A stretch of 64,000 bases of DNA, from contig CM049313.1 of the NCBI GenBank assembly GCA_026874595.1, positions 72,904,659 through 72,968,658 on the forward strand, in the 5' to 3' direction. The position numbers and the translations under genes were made by a program. The notes beneath the pieces were generated by a model. That model saw only the letters and a program-made list of their open reading frames with translations, was not told the origin of the DNA and made no database searches. The DNA comes from Sipunculus nudus (Eukaryota > Annelida > Sipuncula > Golfingiida > Sipunculidae). Shown in pieces: positions 1 through 13,300 of this stretch (its first letter is position 1; each line of letters opens with the position of its first letter).

Positions 1-2600
1 TTATCAATATAAAGATGTACTGGTAATATTTTTTTTTATGTTTCAACGTCCCTACAGTCCCTAACAAATATATGTGAACCCCCCCCCCCCCCCCGGCCCC
101 TACCCATGCACCCAACCCGAATTATAATTAAGATGTGGGGGTTCTTTTTGAAAAAAAAAAAGAAATAACTTCATAAAACACGACTTGGACGAACTTTTGA
201 AAAAATGGTTATCATGGAAAGATATAATTGAATGTATAAAAATCAGCATACATAAAAAAATTGTCAAACGGTGGTCACATCACTGGACCCAGTGCCCAGT
301 GTTGACCAAACTGAAAAGCCCTCGCATTGAAAGCGGAGTCATGTGGTCTTTGGAATAAAAACCTTTTTTTTTTTGAGAGATAAAATTCCGTTACAGTGGA
401 TATGGGGGATCAATGGGGATTATAGTGGACTCGCGTGACCGCGTATTGCACGGAAATGCCTTTTGGGCAGGACATGCGCTCTAGCCACGGTCATAACAGG
501 CACCGAGGATAAAATCCCCGAGGCGCCTCCTGAAAAAGCGTCACAGGCATGGAGGACCTTGCAGCACAAAAGAAAAGGGGCACCTAATGGGGAAATATTA
601 GAATTATTATTTATTCAGCTTAATAGGACATAATCCCGCAAAATAAAACAAACTTGCCCCAGAAGAGCACATCACCAATACGTCTGACGAATTTGGAGAG
701 TCAATTCAGAACGGAAGCATGTAAACAGTGGTCTAGAAAAAAAACCCAACTCCGTATTAATTATATGGACTAGCAGCTCCCGTGGAAAATCCACGGCTCT
801 ATCTGATGCAAAATTTTGTTATGAGCCGATAGGCACTAAACGACGCATATTTTAATCCTAAGGTTTTTGCAAGAACTTTTGTCATGTGTTTCATTTATAT
901 GATATGAAGATTACTTCTGCTACAATTCTCCAGGAACACCCTCCCCCAAAACAACAACATAGAAAGAAAAAAAATTATTCTATTCCAGAAATCACACAAA
1001 AAATAATTTTTTTTTCCTGTTTACAACATAGGTCCGAAAGGCTTCATTGCTTGGGAAATATCGTAGATATAACGATTTGTATTAAGAAGCATTCTACCGT
1101 GAACTTATATGAAATATGCTTTGTAGTATTTGAAGCTCAGGCGACATCGTGAAACACGATGTTTATTCAGTGTAGTCAGTTGAGGGTATATAGTCTAAGA
1201 CATGTTGACAGACACATGCGTTATTTGTCTACACATGCCTATCTCGTTGAAGTCTCTTGTACGCGAAACGTATAGCTGCCAATGTAAAAAAGATAGGCCC
1301 AGAAAAATATATTCCAACAGCATTAAATTTTTAGTAGTATATGTAGTATTAGTACTGTAAATTATCATGGAATAAGCAGGTCTGATGCAAAATTGACAAC
1401 TCTCCCAGATAAAAAGAAAGCATGTTAACATATTTCCATGAAAGCATTTAGCAAAGAAACCAATTAATTGAGCCTTGGTTCCTTGTATTGTCTTTCAGCA
1501 AATTAACGCAAAATGTATTATACAGATTTTGCTGAAAATGTGTAGAGGGATAGAGTAAAACTGCATCCCTAATCCATTACATTTTTGAAGGTAATCGAAA
1601 TCAGCCTAATATTTTTTTTCTTAAGTGCCATAATCACAGTTCCACAAAGGAATAATTATAAGGGGCTATTCCTTTGTCCCCGAGTAGAAGCCGCCCATTC
1701 GTATGCAGTTGTTCTGCCACTCGCCTGGTGAATCCATGTTTCTGGACCATGACAATGTTTTACATGAAACGTGAACGTATGAACGACTGATTAGTAGATT
1801 CTGGCGGGGGTTTCAAAGTCCCCAAGAGACTGAGGACTTTTTTTCAAACAACCCATAAATCGGCCGAACTATTAAAACCATGGTTATCACGGAAAGATAC
1901 TTCTGAATGTATAAAAAATCAACACATCTGTAAACCTATGAAACGGTGATCGTGTAAAGGGTCTCAGCTCTTTGTGTCCACTCAACGGAAAAGTGCCCCT
2001 ATTAAAAGATTCTTGTGGACATGTTTCCCGCGCTTAAATTTAAAATATTTACTTCCTTTTGACAGAGTAAAATTCCTTAAAAGGCGATATAATGGAAGTG
2101 GGATTCAGTGGGGATTACAGGTCGCATCCTCTTGAAAAAGCGTGACAGGCGAAGAAATGTTTTGCTAAACATTTGTAGAGGGTTAGGGTAAAGATATATC
2201 AATAGTCCATTATATTTTGGAGGTATTAAGAATCACCACAATATATATTTTCTCATTTTCTTACCATTCCTTTGTCCCCGTGTGGAAGCCACACATTCGT
2301 ATTTATTTGTTCTGTCACTCGCAAGGTGAACTCGTGTTACTGAAGCATGACATGTGTTCATACATGAAACGCATACACGTGAACACATGACTGGTATTAA
2401 AGGAGATTCTGGTGGAAGTCTGTACGCCCTGACTACAGACTCTAGTTTGTAATCTATTTAAAGATGTACTGGTGATACTTTTTCTTGTTTCACCGTCCCT
2501 ACAGACAACGGAGCTTAACAAAGATATATGACCCCCATCCCCACCAAACCCGAATGATAATTAATTATATAGATAATAATAATAATATTTTTTTCGGCCA
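1..2600. repeat. Cluster of diverged dispersed repeats
   Basis: No gene is visible here. Related blocks recur at about 1-120 and 2447-2580 (shared AAAGATGTACTGGT and CGTCCCTACAG), at about 165-560 and 1850-2150 (GGTTATCAYGGAAAGATA), and at about 1525-1750, 2160-2345 and 7945-8220 (CATTCGTATGCA / TCCTTTGTCCCCG). The blocks are similar but well diverged, so this looks like an old, locally multiplied repeat family. There is a C homopolymer at 79-94. Short ORFs in this stretch resemble nothing known. Confidence 0.5.
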
Positions 2601-3018
2601 GCACAGTTGGTTGTATAGTAAGCTATACACCTTGAAAGCTGACGTCTGTGATGACTTGCAAGTCTGCATGAACATTTTTGGAGAATTATCTATGAAACCA
2701 AACATGTAAAACCTGAATATTGAATTTGTGAAAAAATTTGCATTGTAGATGGGGCTACCAAACTTCCATGTGCCTAGAATTATTCATATTAGACAATTCT
2801 TGTGAGCTGGATTAAGATATAAAAAATAGGGTCACCAATGTTCGGAACAATCCATGAAGTGTTTCCAGGGAAAAGTAATCATTTGCAAGAATTTACCCAA
2901 ACAACTCCTTCAAATGTTACTTTCATGGTCAAGGTCATGACCCCACATGACATGGATTCCAGGGGCGCATGCAGAATTTAGAATTAGGAGGGGTCCAACT
3001 AAGGAGGACTCATGTTCC

Positions 3019-4022
3019 AGCAGTAAACACAAACGCACACAGCGCATACAGATAAATATTAAGCCTTAGCATATATATCGGGTGATTCAGAAAAAAAGTC
3101 CGACTTTAAGGGTTGATAATTTTATATATACTGTATGTAAGTTGCTGGAAGTTGGTGAGTACAAAGATGTTTATAATTTATTTTTTTTCTCATTTTAGGG
3201 CAAGCATAAATTTGCAAAGCAAAATTTTCTATATCCATTGCTGTATGAAGCCCCGGCGGTCGGTGTCATATGACATCTTGGCATAGGACACTAGTATTTG
3301 TGTGATGTCCTTTTTCTTCTAGGTGTCGTACTAGCTACATCCTTTTCATGCCAAAAACAAAACAATTTTTTTTTTAGTTGAGTTCGATACTTTGCCGTGT
3401 CCTGAATGGTGATTATCTCTGCTGGTAAGGAATTGATTAAGTTTTGCTTCGTGGAAAAGGGATGCAGAGGGGCACGCATCTCAACAGAATTTTCAGGGAA
3501 AATGTGGAATCTACGTTCTGTGAACAGGGTAATCAAACATCTAGAAAGAACTGTTTCAGTTGATCGGCCTGCCCGGAGTGGAAGGCTAAGGACTACAAGA
3601 ACTGAGGCGAACAAGATTACACTGTAAAGAAAAGTCTTTTTCAAGAGGACAATCCGGGTACACATTAATCCAAGAGGAAAATTGCCAGTAATTTGGGGAT
3701 TGGCCAAACAGCAGTGCACAGATTGACAAAAGACTTAAGTTTCTTTTTGACAAACTATAATTGACAAACTTAATGATACAATGTTACCAAAAAGGCCATC
3801 ACACCTCTCCCAATGATCTGCACGACCCCCGATGAAAGTTGATACCGACCGCCAGCAATGAATATAACAAATTTCAATATGCAAAATTATTCTTGAAAAC
3901 ATATTCAAAATAAACACATCTTTCTACACACTAACTATCAACAACTTACATGGAGTATTTATAAAATATTAACCTAGGAAGTTCTGTGTGCGCTGTGTGC
4001 GTTAAATTTGTGTTTACTCTTT
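3019..4022. mobile_element. Foldback-type Tc1/mariner relic
   Basis: The left arm (about 3019-3275) and right arm (about 3810-4022) are inverted copies of each other. Both carry CGGTCGGT, ATGTAAGTTG, AAGATGT and the CGCACACAGCGCA/TGCGCTGTGTGCG block. Between the arms lies a broken transposase fragment. The motif GGGTGATTCAGAAA near 3079 recurs at about 51297. Long inverted arms around a decayed Tc1/mariner-type coding fragment indicate a deleted DNA transposon. The exact ends and the TA target duplication were not resolved. Confidence 0.6.
3406..3724 (+). pseudogene. Tc1/mariner-like transposase N-terminal fragment
   Basis: The 3406-3627 reading frame encodes a helix-turn-helix-like N-terminus of the IS630/Tc1/mariner superfamily: a 'VEKGCRGARISTEF' helix followed by a 'SVDRPARSGRLRTTRTE' linker, close to the SVNR...GSVDR..GSGRPRT.RT pattern of these transposases. 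After a stop at 3625 the similarity resumes downstream to about 3724 (EDNPGTH..P..IA..LGIGQTAVHRL..DL). That is the second HTH, broken by a stop or frameshift. The DDE catalytic domain is absent. This is a non-functional remnant inside the foldback element. Confidence 0.6.
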
Positions 4023-4744
4023 TTAGAAGGTATAATAGTTTAATGAATGATATAGCGAACATCGCATTTAATACTAAATCTTTATATTAAGGGGGTACAG
4101 GATTCCAATACTCATATTCAACAACGAAGTTTTTCGTACTTATAAAATGCTATGCATTTCATGTTGAAATGTAACAGTGTCGGGGGCTATCGTGGCTTTT
4201 AAGTATAACTGCTTCCGTGGGCTAGGGGTGGCGCAGAGGGCGCAAATGTGGGGAACATAAGTCGAATCTTCGAATCGCCGAGGAGCGTGTAAAATTTTTC
4301 TCACGGTCGGTCCCCACACAGAATGGACGGTCTGTCAGTTTAATGGAATGGCTGTGCCCTGCAGCTGTGTTTCACTGACACCAAAATGCGGCTTTCGTTG
4401 GTCCCTCGGTCTTATGACTGAGCAATGGGGGATTACGCTCCCAGGACAAGCAGTTGTGGTACACCAAGCTTGGTTGACGCAACCAAACTGTCATGATACC
4501 GAAATAAGCATAATCTTGATGAAGCCAACAAGATGGCGGCATGTTTCAAATGCACCTAATTTGCCTGAAATTATCTCGTTGTATATTCTCACAATCTTAT
4601 AGTTGCAATGCCTTCGGTGTGGTATAGAAAAATAACATAATAAAAAAATGTTCTGTTTCAGTATATGGAAATTGTGTTATTTTTTATATCGACTCCAAGC
4701 AAACCTTCGATAATTGTATCGGTTCTTTTCATAGATAATCGTTT

Positions 4745-5292
4745 TCAAAGGGTTAGGCTCAAATACAAATGCATTTGAATTTGAGAATGTCGCATTTGCA
4801 GTTGCATTAAAATGCAGAGCTGCTAGTAGCTTTGCATTTGCATTTGCATTTAAATGCAGAGTATGAAAAATATGATTTTTAAATGCAAATACAATTCATA
4901 AATAGCTCTTTGGTATTAATCAAATATAGGTTTTACATGCTCATAGGACAGACAGCCACATTGTTATACTCATCTACATCAAATGTATATTGACATCTGA
5001 TGTTAATTGTTACACTCATGCATTGCTCTGGTGTGACGTAGAACATTCCAGTTGATGTAATGTGGTTATGCGTAATTATCAACTGTCTGTTACATATTTC
5101 TTAGCTGATGCTGATATTACTACATTAATTTTAATATATATATAATAAAATATAGCCAACTGCATTTAAATTTATATCGTTAATTGCATTTGCATTTGAA
5201 AATTATTGATTGCATTTGAATTTGCATTTGATTAATTTAAAGCATTTGCATTTAAATGCACTAAGTTGCATTTAAACCCAACCATGCCATTT
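4745..5292. mobile_element. Candidate hAT-like MITE with ATTTGCAT arrays
   Basis: Two clusters of repeated GCATTTGCATTT / AAATGCA words (about 4765-4890 and 5158-5275) flank an AT-rich centre. The outer ends are roughly inverted: left AAGGGTTAGGCTCAAATAC and the reverse complement of the right end, ATGGTTGGGTTTAAATGC. Short TIRs of the (C)AGGGTTGGG type plus many short subterminal repeats are typical of non-autonomous hAT elements. No transposase is present and an 8-bp target duplication could not be shown. Confidence 0.45.
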
Positions 5293-5477
5293 TGGTATGG
5301 TTTCATTGACCTATGTAAATCGCAATAAGCAATAATGCAAAATTACGATCATGTGTTAATATAGATATACAATAACTTAGTCTGCAAAACATTGTATTAC
5401 AAAACATGAAATGATCTTCGTATGTTCATGATCGTTCTTTCATTTTCTAATCTAATTAGCGTTCAACATTTTAAATC

Positions 5478-5703
5478 TGGGGCCTTGAAAGTCGAGGGGT
5501 AAAACGCTCGCCGCCCTCCGCTTTCGACGGGGTTCGATCCCAGCGTGGCTATATATGTTTATTCTGGCCTATCAAAGGCCGGCGTTTTCTCCGGGTCCTC
5601 CGGTTTCCGCCACCTCTAGACACTACCGTACGCTGACAACCGTGCCATGGAGGGTGCTTTGATAGGTTCAATAAACGATTGTAAATCCATGTAAAATAAA
5701 TAA
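5478..5703 (+). repeat. tRNA-derived SINE
   Basis: The 5' part resembles a tRNA: an A-box-like stretch around 'GAGGGGTAAAACGC' and a canonical B box GGTTCGATCCC at about 5531. A conserved body follows (GGCGTTTTCTCCGGGT.CTCCGG) with an A-rich tail (TGTAAAATAAATAA). The same arrangement recurs at 39857-40185, so this is a family and not a tRNA gene. Target duplications were not resolved for this copy. Confidence 0.6.
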
Positions 5704-6192
5704 GTTCATTGGTAACAATTAAGGCCTCTGTGTGGCTGCGTGTATATCCGTGATAGCTTCAGTCTGTTCACAAGGACCATATATCGACCCACCTAGCGGT
5801 CTGGTCAATACTTGAATGTGTTTATGCACTTGTAAATGACTAAAATCAACAAAACTTAAATAAGAATACGGTTTGATCTATTTACTGCCCATTAAAAAAC
5901 GTTATGATTGCTTAGTTGTGTGACTAGACAAAAAAATGGTGCAAAAATCGTCATAAGAACAAGATAATGTGTTACAACCGCGGTGTAATCGCTGCAGAGC
6001 GACCGGTAAATCAAATCAGCGACCTAATAAAACCATAAATTATACTTTGAATGTACCCATGGGCCACCAACTGTGATAAGCTACTTGACCAACCGAGATC
6101 TGTAAGCAAACAAGGTTTGTGTGTTCTCAATACAATCACGTTTAGCTTGGAAGGGCGCATACGACTGTATATGATACCATCTGTACCCCGCG

Positions 6193-6238
6193 ATGGCTAG
6201 GGAAGGCTTCTGTGTCATGGTGCTCCTCTTACTATCAG
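6193..6238 (+). CDS. Hexosaminidase gene 1, exon 1 (signal peptide)
   Basis: The ATG at 6193 opens MAREGFCVMVLLLLS, a basic N-region then a hydrophobic core, and the exon ends in phase 1 at a strong donor (GTATGT at 6239). The next coding exon begins at 17695 with two bases completing a glycine codon. This short phase-1 signal exon mirrors exon 1 of gene 2 at 51819, which supports the choice. A TGTATAT motif lies about 26 bp before the ATG, as also in gene 2 (about 30 bp). The intron that follows is about 11.5 kb and holds the BEL element. Confidence 0.6.
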
Positions 6239-6780
6239 GTATGTCAAGGTAATTCCCACATTGTTCTAAAAACACTTCAAAATTAATTGGCTTTCTGCAT
6301 GTGCATAGAAAACCATGCAACTGATACCAATATATGTAAACATGCTCCTTAATATTTAATTGAAACCTGGCCTTTTGAGTTTGTTCCACATTTGTGGCCA
6401 TGAAATCTGTTCCAATCAAAAATGCGGGTTGTGTGTGCATGTGGGCATGTTGTCCAGTGTGTGCGTGCATTCCATTCAAAGTATATTCTGAGTGTATTTT
6501 ATGTTGAACAGGCTGAGTAATTAAACATTTCCAAGGTTTACAGAAAAAAAATATATTTAATCAAAATGTTTGTCCTGTTTGTTAATGGCTTACTAAATTA
6601 ATTTAAGTATTATATATATATCACGTGAAATATCTCAGGTTTTCATTTAAAACCAGCGTACAAACTATTGATCCAATGCTTAATTTTCAAATAAATATGG
6701 TACCAGCCCATCCGATTCTTATACATGACGTATTCAGTTAACCAGATTACTATATATACTTTCACAGACACACATATATA

Positions 6781-6837
<57 letters not shown>

Positions 6838-7326
6838 TGTTAGCTGGATGTTGGTGTTAATCCTCGTATTTGTAAAACGCTAAAGATCGTGAGCGTGGTG
6901 ATCTTCTATATTGAGTCGGGTTGACTGAATACGTGACGTGCAAGCGTCTGTGGCGACTAAGGTAAACTGTGCCTGCTAACCACATACTAGTTTGGGACCC
7001 ACTTCTGTATTCAGACGACAGAAACCAAGTATTCTTCTATTTGAACAAACCTGTAATATGCTAATGTCCTGGACAGTGTGTTAGTGTCCACAGTTCAAAC
7101 TGACTCTTGGCACAGGACGGCTATAGGTGAGTGGTTTACATTCACCTGTATAGGGCCCGGACATGTTTTCACAGAAATGTGTGCAAACCACTTTCTGCAA
7201 CAACAACCCTTCTGCACGGGCGTCAATGAAGGGGGGTTGGGCTGGGGTATACCCCCCCCCACGTTTTGCAAACGGGGATAAAATTATAGACTTTGATTCC
7301 ATTTATGAGTATATTCCATTTATTCC

Positions 7327-7388
<62 letters not shown>

Positions 7389-10300
7389 AATAAATAAATA
7401 AATATATACACAGTAAAACTGAACTGGAATGGCTGTTTAATACATGCATTATAAATTTATCATTAAAAAGGGTAATATTTTTCAGCACTTGATCCGTAGG
7501 AACTTTGTAACCAGTCCTTGGATCAAATGTAGGTATTCGGACTAAGAATAAAGAGTGCTCGAATAAATAAGTTATTTATAATCTGTCAGTATATTAAGAA
7601 CATTAATGTTGGTCTTCTCGGTAAGCATAACATAGAGGAAGAACATCAGTTAATGTTATTAATTGTCAATTGACGGAAGACTTGGGTATGATCACAAACA
7701 CATATATGTCACTGAAGGCTCTTGCACGCGAAAATAAAACTAAAAGCTGTCGTTGTGAAGAGGCAGGATCAGGCCACTGGACTTCTACAGTATAAAATGC
7801 TTTTCCTGAGCTTTGTTGATTGTCATTCTATTGATCGGAAACCTATGATGGTCCCAGATAAATGGCAGGTTAACAAATTTCGCTGCAAGTCTGAGCCAAA
7901 GAAATAACTTCAGCCTTGCTTCATCGCCTTGTAAAAAGCTAAAAAGGTATAACTGTATTTAAAAATATATTCAGAGGTTAACACAAAATCATATGAACAA
8001 TCCATTAACTTTAGCAGGTAATCAGAATCAACACATTTTTCTTTCTTATATACCATTATGACAAAAAGAATTCCTATCCCAAGTCAAAGGCCGCCCATTC
8101 GTATGCAAATAATCTGCCATTCGCCCTCCATTCGGAGCTTTGTTTGCTCTGACTACAGATTCTGGTTTACTAATACAATGCCAATCAGTTTAAAGATGAA
8201 TTGGTGATATTTTTCAACTTTCATGGAGATTGCGGACTTATATGTATTTGTGTTACATTAGTTATTTTAATTATATAAAAGTTATAAAGTTATTGATGAA
8301 TATTTAATTATTAATGCGTTATTAATTAATCAATTATAATTGATACACAGTTGGGTTTTCTCTGTACAATTGTTTAACTGGTTCTGCTCTTAGTTGACTC
8401 TCCAAATTCAATACAATTACACAGTATAATAAATAAAGTGTACAGTACCTGGATAACAGCACTGTTATAGCGGCAACACGTCCTTTAAAACAAATAATCC
8501 AGATGAACAGTGCCCATAAATTCAATCACAAAATCAATCTGTTGTAATCCAAAAGTGAACTTCTTGTAGTGATCCCAAAGGCAAACTGTAAGACTATATA
8601 AAATCCATTACAAATATCGAAGAAGATCTACAACTGCTGCAATTAACAAAAAGGTCAACAAACTGACTTACACTCTTCTGTGTCCACTGGAATAATTCTC
8701 TCTTCTCTCTTCGGCTCTAAAACACAGCCCCTGTTTATAACTTTTCATCTAGGAACTTTTATTTCACGAACAATCGAAAGACCTCAACCATACATAATAC
8801 ACACGCCCAAAGAACATTTCAAGACACGCGCTCATAGGGCGCGACCAGCCCAGAAAGTTCCAGATCAGCATGAGCGCTGTTTTTCTACACTTCAGACCCC
8901 ATACGTGGGCCGGGCCGGCTTGCGCGTCTCCCATGGCAACGGACAATGCTAGCTCTACACAGACACATGCAAGACTGCTGCACACAATAAAGGAGACACC
9001 TGTAACAACCTCCAACAGAGCATATATAACTTCAATACATCACATAGAGCATCCATCAGAGCACTTACATTCGAATAAGATAGAAAGCTAATGTAAAAAA
9101 AAATAATATATATTGATTATGAAAAAGTCCGCACGTGCTCAATATCTGTTCTCTTCAAATCATTAATGGGATCCATTCTTAATCCATCAATAGGCATTAG
9201 ATATCTCGTACAAGTCAAAAATAATGAGTGAAAGTCAACGAAAAACATTTCAACCTCATCACCAAATTTGAATTTGAAATTCAATTTTTTTTTAATTAAA
9301 AGACAAGACCAATCTCTCTATATATATTCACAATCCAATCGTATCTGATGACATGGAAAAAAAGTGATACATTGATATTTTACGTCATCATGAGACATGT
9401 GCAAACTCACGTATACGGGACGGCACTACGAGAGATGCGTTATCAGGAGCGGTTTTATTAAATAAAAAACAACTAAGGGTCAGTGACCACGACCACATCT
9501 CACTCATTGGAAAGGCTACTTCACCATGCGTCAAGGGAGTGTTGCACCTACAAACGCCCCATTCAGAGCTCTTCAGTATGAATTTATTTCCCTGTTACAT
9601 GTAATATATGCTGGATCTGGCGTCGGTCTGATTTATTCCTCAATAAATTTATTAATTAAACAGAGTCGAGATCACGATTGTTTGTGCGGTTTTGATATAT
9701 GTGTAGGTGCATTTCATAAAGTGACTAATGTTCGTGTCACTTCTTTTATTTTTCACAGATGTCAACACAGAGATTGCTTAGTGCGTTGAACCGTTCTCAC
9801 AATAAACCCCGTTTAATAATAGAAACAATGAAAAATATCATACTTGTGTATTTAAAGCGTAACACTAAGTTAATATATAAGGTATATAGGTTAGTATAAA
9901 AATTTTGTTTTAACAATGAATATTATGAATACAATAAGACTGGAGAAACAGGTACTGGAGAAATAGGTTAAAATATATTAATGATACCACTGCATTACAG
10001 TAACAGAACTGCTATATTTTTAGTAACAATGCTGGTTTTATAGACAATGGAATCTAACAGTTCTTGACAAGTATTATTCACATAAGTACTTGAACTAGTA
10101 ATCTACATGAGCAAGTGATATTTTCCACCAGTTAAACAGAAAAAGCTCTCTAGGAATTATTAGTTAACATATAACATTTGACAAGACTTTGTATAATGAA
10201 TGAAAGACATTACACATACCTCTTTGTGGCCTGAAGGGAAAATTATTGCACCACATGTTATAATTTTGTTCACTGGTGAAAACAGAAGTGACATGTGCCC

Positions 10301-13300
10301 GAAAGTTGATATTGACCTCTGACGCAAACCTTATTTCAGTTTAAACAACCATTGTAAATAAAAGCCAAAGTGCCACAGTGCATGCTACACTGAGCCCCCA
10401 GAGCCACCACGCCAAGGGTATCAGGTTCGAATCCAGAACCAAACATCAATAATTTTTCATGAAATTACATTTTACTTTTTAAACAATTAACCAATACCTT
10501 TTGTAAAACATAAAATCAGTATTAAACAATGTCACTTTTTTATATTTTTTACACATTCGGCCTCTTATGCATGGGCACTTCGCATAACTTTCTATGATAA
10601 CTAATGCAAATCAACAAAATAACACTGGCGTCATCACTTCAAAAGTAATACTCATGGTATGCAGTGCAAAGCAATAAATGAAACATCAATAAATAAACGA
10701 CTACATTCAGTGGCTGTTCTGCTCTTCAATAGGCAGAAGCAAAACAAGCATTTTGGGTTGGCCTACGAAGCTCGGATCCCTAAACACACTTCTCACATAT
10801 CCTTTCCTGTCGGGCTACAGTTAAGTAATTCGACCAGAACGTGAAAGGTTTCTGGGAATATTTTCGTCCCTCAGCAATGCAGTATCTCCAACTGTTAGGT
10901 TTCTGGTAGACCTGCTCCATTACTGTCCTGCTGTAAATTAGGCAGGTATTCTCTTCGACATCTATACAAGAACTTATTGGTTAATACTAAATCCTTCGCC
11001 AACGTTTTTGTGCGTAATCATCTTCTTGTTGGAATTTTCCTGGAGGTGGTATGACAAAACTAATTTGGGGTTCATTGGGTGGTTTCGTGCGAGAGGACTC
11101 AAGTACTCTCAGTCACTTGACACCCTATTCAGTGGACGAGAATATACGATTGTTTCTACCTCACAAAGCAGAGTTCTGAAGGATTCATCATCCACACGGT
11201 TGCCAAATTCTTGGAGCAGACACGACAGATTTTTTCGCACAGTTTTCGCCAGCGGTTCCCAGACACCTCCCATATGACATGCCGCAAGTTGATTGAAAGT
11301 CCATTGGATATCATTGGTGTAGCAACTGGCCATGATAGCTTTATGTAATTCTCGCTCTGCTCCCACAAAATAAGTTCCATTGTCACATCGGAAATTCTTG
11401 ACGGCTCCCCTCTTGGCAATGAAGGGTGCATGAATAAAGGAATCAGTTTTCAAGGGAAATAACGATTCTAGAACAATAACTTCACCATTGGCGAAATAGC
11501 TTGCTTTGTGATTCCAAAGGTGTTATGACGGCGCTGACAAATGTTCATTTTTGTCTACCTCTGAATTAATATCCTCAGTAATGTAGGAATGTTTGGGCCA
11601 TTTGCTATTATGCTTCCTAAGAAATTCTGGTCCTTCAATCCAACATTTGTGCTTTACATCTGATTCCAACTTTTGCCCCTTGAGCCATAGTTGGCATGGT
11701 CGTCTGTCTTTGGGATATATCGCCTCTGCTACAAATCTGGTAATCTCTTCTCCTAAATACATAAGTAATGTTAGACTGTTGTTGAATCGGTGTGAAACGC
11801 AATGCAGTCTGGTTTGTTGTCCTGTTCCTGGAACATCATTTGGCCGAGATGTACCGAGATTGTGGCTGTTGTAAGCTCAAGAAGAGCTATTGTTGATGGC
11901 TTTAAGGGCGCCAGTCTAGCCTTTTCTATTAGAAGGAAGTATGTATCTTGCACTTCATGTTGCTTAGTCGTAAATATGCAGAAGAAGCGGATCTGATAGA
12001 TAAAGCATCAGAAAACATATTGAGTTGAGTTGATGTGACCGTTCCTGATCCGTCTGGTGTCGAGCATCTGTTAACAGCCACTTCTTTCAGCAGATAAAGA
12101 TTATTCAACTATTTTTGCCACCGTATTGAATACTGTTCTAGAATTTCGTCATCCGAGTCAAAATCCCTTTCTTTGCAGATATCTTGCAGTATTTTCTATG
12201 CAGCAAAGGTAGACCGAATTCCGGACATGATAGACAGAATTCCTCGTCTTGTTTCTTGCTGAGAGTTGGTCATCAGTGAGAAGCCATATGTGTCGGTAAA
12301 AATACACCATTGGATGCCAAAGAACGTTCAACTGGCAATTTGTCATAATCAAGTTCAATAGTCTGTATTTCATTCGCACACTCTTTTGCAGGATTGGATT
12401 CAAAAACTGCTTATTCAAAAACTGCTTTGCTGTTGCTGATATTTTGATGAATTAAATCCCTTGCTGAACAGGCAGAGCACAGGGAATGATCAATGTGACA
12501 GTCTAATGTTCACCAGCAACTGATTTTAGGCAGTCATCTACGTAGGAGGTGTGAGACCCAGGTTGTGGAAGAACATTATCCTCTCTTATATTTCTCAGTG
12601 CAAAGTTACAAATACTAGGAGAGGAAATGGCACAGTACAGGTTTACTTTCAACTGGTACTCATGTAGCCCTGCATCAAGATCACCACCTGGCCACCACAG
12701 AGAGCGCAGAAAATTACACTGGTTAGATGGAACACACACTTGGTGAAACATATCTTCAACGTCATCTATATAGGCGATCTACTCTGCTCTGAATATTATC
12801 AGAACTCCTATCAACTATTTTTTCTTTATTGAGCACTACAGACAATGACCAACACGGATTTGTTTGGCTTTATCGAGTGGTAGACACGATCCTGTGGCAG
12901 AGGCCAAACCTTTCCTGGTGATGAAGACAAGGAGTTCTCTTCAACCTTTTTTGCATAACCCTTGTCTTGGAGCGCATTTACAAAGTTGATACATTTTCTT
13001 TTGTTGCCATTGAGCAGGTTTAACTGCTTGCTGTCGGTTATCTGATATGGTGACATTAGAGTTTCTAAATGGCAATGGTATTTCATAATAGCCTTCTGTC
13101 AGAAGTATTCCTTCTTCAGCTGTAGCTAAGACGAGTTTGTATTCCTGTTTGTAACTTTGTTCACTAGGCAGTGCTGCCGGCTTTTTATTAAAATCAATCT
13201 CGGGACATACTCAGGAGAAATACCGGCAGCCTCTTTCATGGGTTCCATTTTTCTGACGATGATTTTACTAAAGGTTACAGTATCAGAAGTTATTGACACA

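Noticed and set aside
886-1152. 88-residue ORF near the left end
   Set aside because: Low-complexity composition in AT-rich repeat DNA, with no family resemblance, splice context or codon signal.
4200-4600. Possible tRNA-like head (GGGGTGGCGCAGAGGGCGC ... TCTTCGAATCGCC) and an 84-residue ORF
   Set aside because: The box spacing and sequence do not fit well enough and no second copy is in the window. The ORF matches nothing known.
10372-10446. tRNA gene suggested by GGTTCGAATCC
   Set aside because: No cloverleaf with paired acceptor stem, and the same segment recurs in the other BEL LTR, so it is a repeat.
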